From M3007 sp044230315 (lineage in GTDB: Bacteria; Bacteroidota; Bacteroidia; Chitinophagales; Saprospiraceae), in NCBI GenBank assembly GCA_044230315.1, contig JBGARJ010000010.1, positions 1-64,000 of the forward strand: 64,000 nt of DNA. Direction: 5' to 3'. A program made the translations under genes and the position numbers. Below the pieces are notes generated by a model. That model worked only from the letters and a program-made list of their open reading frames with translations, made no database searches and had not been told where the DNA came from. Shown here in pieces: positions 60,051 through 64,000 of this stretch (within the stretch, counting starts at the first letter, position 1; the number at the start of each line of letters is the position of its first letter).

Positions 60051-61130
60051 ATGAGCATTCACCAACGCACCAAATCATTGGCAGCGCGGCACAGCGCGTT
60101 GTCCGACACGTTTTTTCAACTCGATGTGCTGAACGGCAGGGCGCTGAGCGATGCCCATTTTCCGCCTTTTGCCGAACGGATCAAACAAGCCGGCTACCCC
60201 GACGGGGTGCTTAAGCCGACGCGGATCGAAATTTTTCAGGTCAACACGGGCAAACTCTGCAACCAGGCCTGCGCTCACTGCCACGTGGACGCCGGCCCCG
60301 ACCGCAAAGCGGAAAACATGCACCGCGAAAATTTTGAAAAATGCCTCGATGTCCTGCGCCGCTTCGATATTCCAACCGTAGATATTACCGGTGGAGCGCC
60401 CGAAATGAATCCTCATTTTCGTTGGTTTGTGGCGGAATGCCGCAAATTGGGCAAGCACGTGATGAATCGCTGCAACCTGACCATCATCGTGTCGAATCAC
60501 AAATACCGCGACTTGCCGCAGTTTTTCGCCGACCACCAGGTGGAGGTCGTCTCCTCCCTGCCGCATTACAGTGCCCGGCGCACCGACAGCCAGCGCGGCG
60601 AAGGCGTTTTCGACGACAGCATCGAAGCCCTGCGCCTGCTCAACGCCGTTGGGTATGGCAAAGCAGACACCGGCCTGAAGATCAACCTGGTGTACAACCC
60701 GACAGGCACTTTCCTGCCGGGTAACCAGGCCGCCCTGGAAGCGGAATTCAAGCGCCAACTAAAGCGCAGGTACGACCTTGACTTCAACCAACTGTACGCG
60801 ATCACGAACATGCCCATCAGCCGTTTTCTCGATTTTTTACTGGAACACGATCAGTACGAGAACTACATGCAAAACCTGCTCGACGCCTTCAACCCGGCCG
60901 CCGTAGCAGGAATCATGTGCCGCAATACCATTTCGGTGGGCTGGGACGGCTACCTCTACGACTGCGATTTCAACCAGATGCTCGGCCTAAAAGTAGCCGG
61001 CCGTCATATTCACCTCGACGACTTCGACTTGCTCGCGCTGGAGCACCGCGACATCGTGCTCAACCAGCACTGCTACGGCTGTACGGCAGGAGCGGGGTCC
61101 AGCTGCGGGGGGCAGGTAGCGGAGGGGTGA
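60051..61130 (+). CDS. arsS: Radical SAM arsenosugar-biosynthesis protein ArsS
   Basis: A 359-residue radical SAM enzyme that has been linked to arsenosugar formation from ribose-derived arsenicals. The [4Fe-4S] cluster cysteines are C70, C74 and C77 in KLCNQACAHCHVDAGP. TVDITGGAPEMNPHFRWFV and the C-terminal cysteine-rich segment CYGCTAGAGSSCGG (near the end) are signatures of the ArsS family; some members carry selenocysteine there, but no in-frame UGA is present. It shares an operon with the CMD protein 5 bp upstream. No other ars genes are in the window, and the regulator at 2838 is not linked. A minisatellite array begins one base after its stop codon. Confidence 0.93.
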   Translation: MSIHQRTKSLAARHSALSDTFFQLDVLNGRALSDAHFPPFAERIKQAGYPDGVLKPTRIEIFQVNTGKLCNQACAHCHVDAGPDRKAENMHRENFEKCLDVLRRFDIPTVDITGGAPEMNPHFRWFVAECRKLGKHVMNRCNLTIIVSNHKYRDLPQFFADHQVEVVSSLPHYSARRTDSQRGEGVFDDSIEALRLLNAVGYGKADTGLKINLVYNPTGTFLPGNQAALEAEFKRQLKRRYDLDFNQLYAITNMPISRFLDFLLEHDQYENYMQNLLDAFNPAAVAGIMCRNTISVGWDGYLYDCDFNQMLGLKVAGRHIHLDDFDLLALEHRDIVLNQHCYGCTAGAGSSCGGQVAEG

Positions 61131-61287
61131 ATTAATGTGGTCAATGGGGTTAATGTGGTCAATGTGATTAATGTGGTCAATGGGGTTAATGTGGTCAATG
61201 TGATTAATGTGGTCAATGGGGTTAATGTGGCCAATGTGATTAATGAGGTCAATGGGGTCAATGTGGTTGAATGTGGTCAATGGGGGA
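61131..61287. repeat. 9-nt/36-nt minisatellite abutting the arsS stop codon
   Basis: The array is built of 9-nt words (GGTCAATGG, GGTTAATGT, GGTCAATGT, GATTAATGT), organised as a 36-nt higher-order unit present about three times and then decaying into single 9-nt words. It begins one base after the arsS stop codon and ends 17 bp before the stop codon of the convergent secreted-protein gene. A degenerate relative is in the ssrA leader (14236-14290). Apparent repetitive reading frames over it are not genes. Confidence 0.95.
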
Positions 61288-61303
61288 ATGGGATGATGTG
61301 CCT

Positions 61304-62518
61304 TTACAGTTCCAGTTGGTTTTTTTCCCAGTAAGCGGCTTCGCGGGTCGCCGTTTTGGCTTGCAGCACGAGGTCGGAGGCCAGCGTCAGCAGCAGGGCT
61401 TCAAATTGCGCCACCATGGTTTCTGTTTCGGTGCCGTTCATTTGGTCGGCGATATTGCCGTTGATCTCCTGTTTGTGGGCAGTATAAAAATCCACGTACT
61501 CGGCGGCTACGCTTTTGTAGGCGGCTGCCAGCTGTGCGAGCAGGATGCGGTCCTGCGCCAGCACTTTAGTGGCGAATTGCAGGTGTTGGGCCGCGGTTTC
61601 CTTTTTCAATAGCTGTACCTGCGCGGGATCGTGATCGTGGCCGTATTCGCCCAGTTCTACCAAGGGAATAGCTGCGTATTTTTTGGCGTATGCCGCATCG
61701 ATCGCCTGATGGTTGCCGGGTGTGGCCAGTAGTTCGGCGCGTTGCTGGGCATAGCGGGTTTGCGCCTCGCCAATCCTGCCCTGCAATGCCGATAACTGTT
61801 GCTGGAAGGCCATGGCCGCGCGCACTTTGTTGGCTTGCTGATTTTGCTGCTGTATCCGGCGGTTGTCCTGTTCTATTTGGGCCGGCGTCTTTGCCTGGGG
61901 CTTGTCGTTGGCCATGAACTTGCGGAGCTCGGCTTCGCGTTCTTTTTCGCTCATTTGCTGGAAACGGCCGGCATAGACGGGGTCGTTCATTATTTTTTGA
62001 TACAAAGCCGTCATGCCGGCCGACTGGATGCCATTGGCAGCAAACGGATCGGCGGTAAAGGCGGCAGCCGACTGCCGTGCGGCGGCTTCCGCTTGTTGGG
62101 GCGTCATCTGCGCCACTTGTTCGGCGCCGCCCATTCCGGCAATAACGGGATTTCGGTCGATCTGCACAGCGGTTTGCGCGCGCAAACCCGCTTCTGTTTG
62201 GTTGCCGTACCAGGCTTGGGCGCGGTCGCCGTAGTATTGCTGATAGGCTTGTTCGGCACGTTCTACTTTGTCTGAGAAGGGCTGGTAAAATTGCTCCAGT
62301 GCATTGGGGGCAGGATTGAGCAGGTCGGGGCCATACACCCGCCGGGCGGCTTCGGCGACCGTCGTTGGGGGCGCCGGCACTTCGGCATAATAACCGGCAA
62401 AATTGGTTTTTCCGAGCGGGGAAGCGCCATTGGGCTGGGCGGTGAGCGCGGGCGCGCAAAAGCCAATGATCACAAGGCCAAGCGCCGCCCACAGGGCAGT
62501 TCGGTGAACAGTTTTCAT
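61304..62518 (-). CDS. Secreted helical (coiled-coil) protein, unknown function
   Basis: A 404-residue exported protein with a signal peptide (MKTVHRTALWAALGLVIIGF plus CAPALTA, then Q). The mature protein is almost all helix, rich in Ala, Gln, Glu and Lys, with a coiled-coil stretch at about 210-265 (IEQDNRRIQQQNQQANKVRA) and few aromatic residues. It contains one HDHD run (about 309-312) that could bind metal. I do not recognise the family. The start at 62518 begins the signal peptide; an upstream in-frame start was rejected. A TonB-like gene lies upstream on the same strand, separated by a hairpin. Confidence 0.7.
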   Translation of the reverse strand: MKTVHRTALWAALGLVIIGFCAPALTAQPNGASPLGKTNFAGYYAEVPAPPTTVAEAARRVYGPDLLNPAPNALEQFYQPFSDKVERAEQAYQQYYGDRAQAWYGNQTEAGLRAQTAVQIDRNPVIAGMGGAEQVAQMTPQQAEAAARQSAAAFTADPFAANGIQSAGMTALYQKIMNDPVYAGRFQQMSEKEREAELRKFMANDKPQAKTPAQIEQDNRRIQQQNQQANKVRAAMAFQQQLSALQGRIGEAQTRYAQQRAELLATPGNHQAIDAAYAKKYAAIPLVELGEYGHDHDPAQVQLLKKETAAQHLQFATKVLAQDRILLAQLAAAYKSVAAEYVDFYTAHKQEINGNIADQMNGTETETMVAQFEALLLTLASDLVLQAKTATREAAYWEKNQLEL

Positions 62519-62598
62519 AACATCCTTTTTTAGGTAAAATATGCGGCGTAGCGCGAACGCCGCACGAACCCATTGGACGGGACGCCCTGAAAAATGGT

Positions 62599-62632
62599 TG
62601 CACCCTGCTGAACGGGGCGTCAACAGGGTGCA
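62599..62632 (-). terminator. Hairpin between the TonB-like and secreted-protein genes
   Basis: TGCACCCTG and CAGGGTGCA pair over 9 bp with a 16-nt loop, 84 bp past the TonB-like stop codon on the minus strand. No T tract, so it is a candidate only. Confidence 0.45.
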
Positions 62633-62715
62633 GCAGGTGGGCGCGCGCAGGACTGGACGGCCCACTAGAACGGATGTGGAACAAGCCCTTTCATATGCAT
62701 GCTTTCGGATAGGCT

Positions 62716-63177
62716 CTAATTGCCAAACAGCGCCCTGGATTTTTTCTTTTTGGGCTTCTCGTCCTCGAGTTTGAAGCGCACGGGCAAGGTGTACCGGATC
62801 TTTACCGGTTGTCCGTATAAGGTGCCCGGCAACCAGGGCTTCATGGTTTGCAGGACGCGTAAAATTTCATCGCCGCATCCGCCCCCGATATCGCTAATGA
62901 TTTGAATGTCGGTTACGGTGCCGTCTTTGTCGACCACGAAGGTTGCCACGACGACGCCTTGAATATTATTTTCTTTTGCCAATACCGGATATTGAATGGT
63001 CCGACCCAGAAATGCCATCAGTTCGGCTTCGCCGCCCGGATACGAAGGCGGAACAATATCGTCGTCGAACATCTGATAGGTATATTCCGGATTTTCGGAG
63101 GCGGCTGTTGTTGTTTGGGCGCCCAGGGGGCATAGAAAGCCGATACCGGCCAGGAGAGAAAGCGTCAGGATTTTCAT
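62716..63177 (-). CDS. TonB-type C-terminal domain protein (energy transducer-like)
   Basis: A 153-residue protein with a signal peptide (MKILTLSLLAGIGFLCPLGA) and a TonB C-terminal domain at about 60-140: FLGRTIQYPVLAKENNIQGV, VVATFVVDKDGTVTDIQIIS and LPVRFKLE. Unlike true TonB it has a cleavable signal and no proline-rich spanning linker, so it is probably a periplasmic TonB-domain protein of the kind common in Bacteroidota, perhaps binding outer-membrane receptors without energising them. It ends with a basic tail (KPKKKKSRALFGN). Confidence 0.85.
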   Translation of the reverse strand: MKILTLSLLAGIGFLCPLGAQTTTAASENPEYTYQMFDDDIVPPSYPGGEAELMAFLGRTIQYPVLAKENNIQGVVVATFVVDKDGTVTDIQIISDIGGGCGDEILRVLQTMKPWLPGTLYGQPVKIRYTLPVRFKLEDEKPKKKKSRALFGN

Positions 63178-63314
63178 ACTGGTTTGGTTTGAATAGGTGA
63201 ATCATGTACTTAAGTACGCCCTTATCAGTCGCAGGGCCGGGCAGTTTATCAACAAACCTGCCGTTATATCCGCTGCTGTCGTGTTTTGTTACGGGGATGG
63301 CGCGCTGAGTTGGA

Positions 63315-64000
63315 TCAGTCTTTATACGGATCGTACATATCCGGCGCAGCCATGGCTACGCCGATGGGCCGCAGCCGGTGCGTCACCTCGATGGTTCCGG
63401 CGTGGTAGGCCAGCACTTCGTCCAGCCGTTTGTAACATTCCGGCGCTTCGTCGGCGCCGCCGCCCCGCAGGGTGATCCCTTGTTTTTTGAGGCTTTTTTT
63501 GACCTTGATCCAATCCACGGCGCCTTTGCTGAGGTACTCGATTTTGCCGTTGCGCCAGCGTTTTTTACCGGCGGCCTGGTTGCGGCTCATCACCCGGCCT
63601 GCGCCATGTACGGTAGAATACAAACCCGTGCGGCTGCGGTCGCTGTCCACACCACGAATGATGACCGAGGTGTCGCTCATGGTTGCGCCCACAAAGCCGT
63701 ATTGTCCCGGGAAAGCTGGCGTGGCGCCTTTGCGTACGACATAGTACCGCTGCCCGAAGTGGGTTTCTTCCCACAGGAAATTGTGGTGGTTGTGCACTTC
63801 GAAAACCGGTTGTGCGCCGAGGATGCCGAGCACTTTGGCTACTACGGTATCGCGGCCGGCATAGGCATATTCGCCGGCCAGGCGCATGGCCGCCAGGTAA
63901 TCCTGGCCGAGCGGGCTGCCGGCGTCGAACAGGATAGGCGGCGCGTCCATGCCGCCTTCTGGGGCGTGTTCGTCAAATTTTTTGCCTTTCGACAGGGCAA
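63315..64000 (-). CDS. rtcB: RNA ligase RtcB (3' part only; 5' end beyond the window)
   Basis: The C-terminal 229 or so residues of RtcB, which joins RNA 3'-phosphate (or cyclic phosphate) ends to 5'-OH ends with GTP and Mn. Visible motifs include VFEVHNHHNFLWEE with metal-binding histidines, RKGATPAFPGQYGFVGATMS, and STVHGAGRVMSR, where the histidine of HGAGR forms the GMP adduct. The end RPIGVAMAAPDMYDPYKD is close to the usual C-terminus. The frame stays open from 63315 to the window edge, so the gene is cut by the window boundary and not by damage. Confidence 0.93.
   Translation of the reverse strand, partial: ALSKGKKFDEHAPEGGMDAPPILFDAGSPLGQDYLAAMRLAGEYAYAGRDTVVAKVLGILGAQPVFEVHNHHNFLWEETHFGQRYYVVRKGATPAFPGQYGFVGATMSDTSVIIRGVDSDRSRTGLYSTVHGAGRVMSRNQAAGKKRWRNGKIEYLSKGAVDWIKVKKSLKKQGITLRGGGADEAPECYKRLDEVLAYHAGTIEVTHRLRPIGVAMAAPDMYDPYKD

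Noticed and set aside
60987..61280. Repetitive HINPIDHIN-type protein
   Set aside because: It is a frame through the minisatellite array continuing into arsS antisense; it has no start region or homology signs.
61131..61287. CRISPR array
   Set aside because: The repeats are contiguous 9-nt and 36-nt units without unique spacers, and no cas genes are present. The heptad arrays were excluded for the same reason.

Overview
The window looks like a chromosomal segment of a Bacteroidota bacterium, most likely near the Saprospiria/Chitinophagia. The supporting signs are a T9SS-type sorted protein, DUF4199, FG-GAP/ASPIC and VPS10/DUF1080 secreted proteins, PorT-like outer-membrane barrels, -7 boxes of the form TAnnTTTG, weak Shine-Dalgarno sequences, and a tmRNA whose tag (GNYQYAMAA) ends in the YAMAA I remember from this phylum. 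About 50 protein genes, one tmRNA and several clear gene remnants can be supported. No prophage, insertion sequence or CRISPR array was seen.

Layout. 1-2.6 kb: minus-strand set of RluA pseudouridine synthase, a diacylglycerol-kinase-like lipid kinase and a YciH/SUI1 factor, ending in a heptad array. 2.8-10.5 kb: small winged-helix regulator, exported Mn-type superoxide dismutase and a 2042-residue thioester alpha-2-macroglobulin. 10.9-18.6 kb: ATP-grasp enzyme, two membrane proteins, ssrA (tmRNA), a saccharopine-dehydrogenase-like enzyme, a DCC protein, ornithine aminotransferase and a secreted barrel. 18.7-26.8 kb: LuxR/DUF4199 pair, T9SS cargo, an MsbA-like ABC exporter and a VPS10-DUF1080 fusion. 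27-31 kb: fabH-efp-accB-accC, then a decayed peroxiredoxin. 31.5-33.9 kb: UbiA-purN-UbiA. 34-38 kb: CotH-like protein, a PolX-like protein whose polymerase site is lost while its PHP nuclease site is kept, and a LuxR-like regulator. 38.1-44.7 kb: TetR plus TolC/MFP/RND efflux operon with matching palindromic operators. 44.8-54.3 kb: envelope proteins (HhH/OmpA pair, FG-GAP lipoprotein, barrel, GH73, GH127, SUMF1-like). 54.5-59.5 kb: mutagenesis-type region with a frameshifted dnaE, a cold-shock gene, a gene remnant and dinB. 59.7-61.1 kb: arsenosugar pair (CMD protein and ArsS). 61.3-64 kb: secreted helical protein, TonB-like protein and the 3' part of rtcB.

No single new multi-gene system stands out. 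The most interesting signals are: short tandem repeats that start exactly at gene stop codons (7-nt arrays after yciH and efp, a 9/36-nt array after arsS); a TetR palindrome placed exactly in the spacer between -33 and -7 of its own promoter and repeated before the efflux operon; the PolX-like protein with both polymerase aspartates replaced; and the damaged dnaE paired with dinB behind a palindromic promoter. All identifications come from reading sequence and remembered family motifs; no database search was run.
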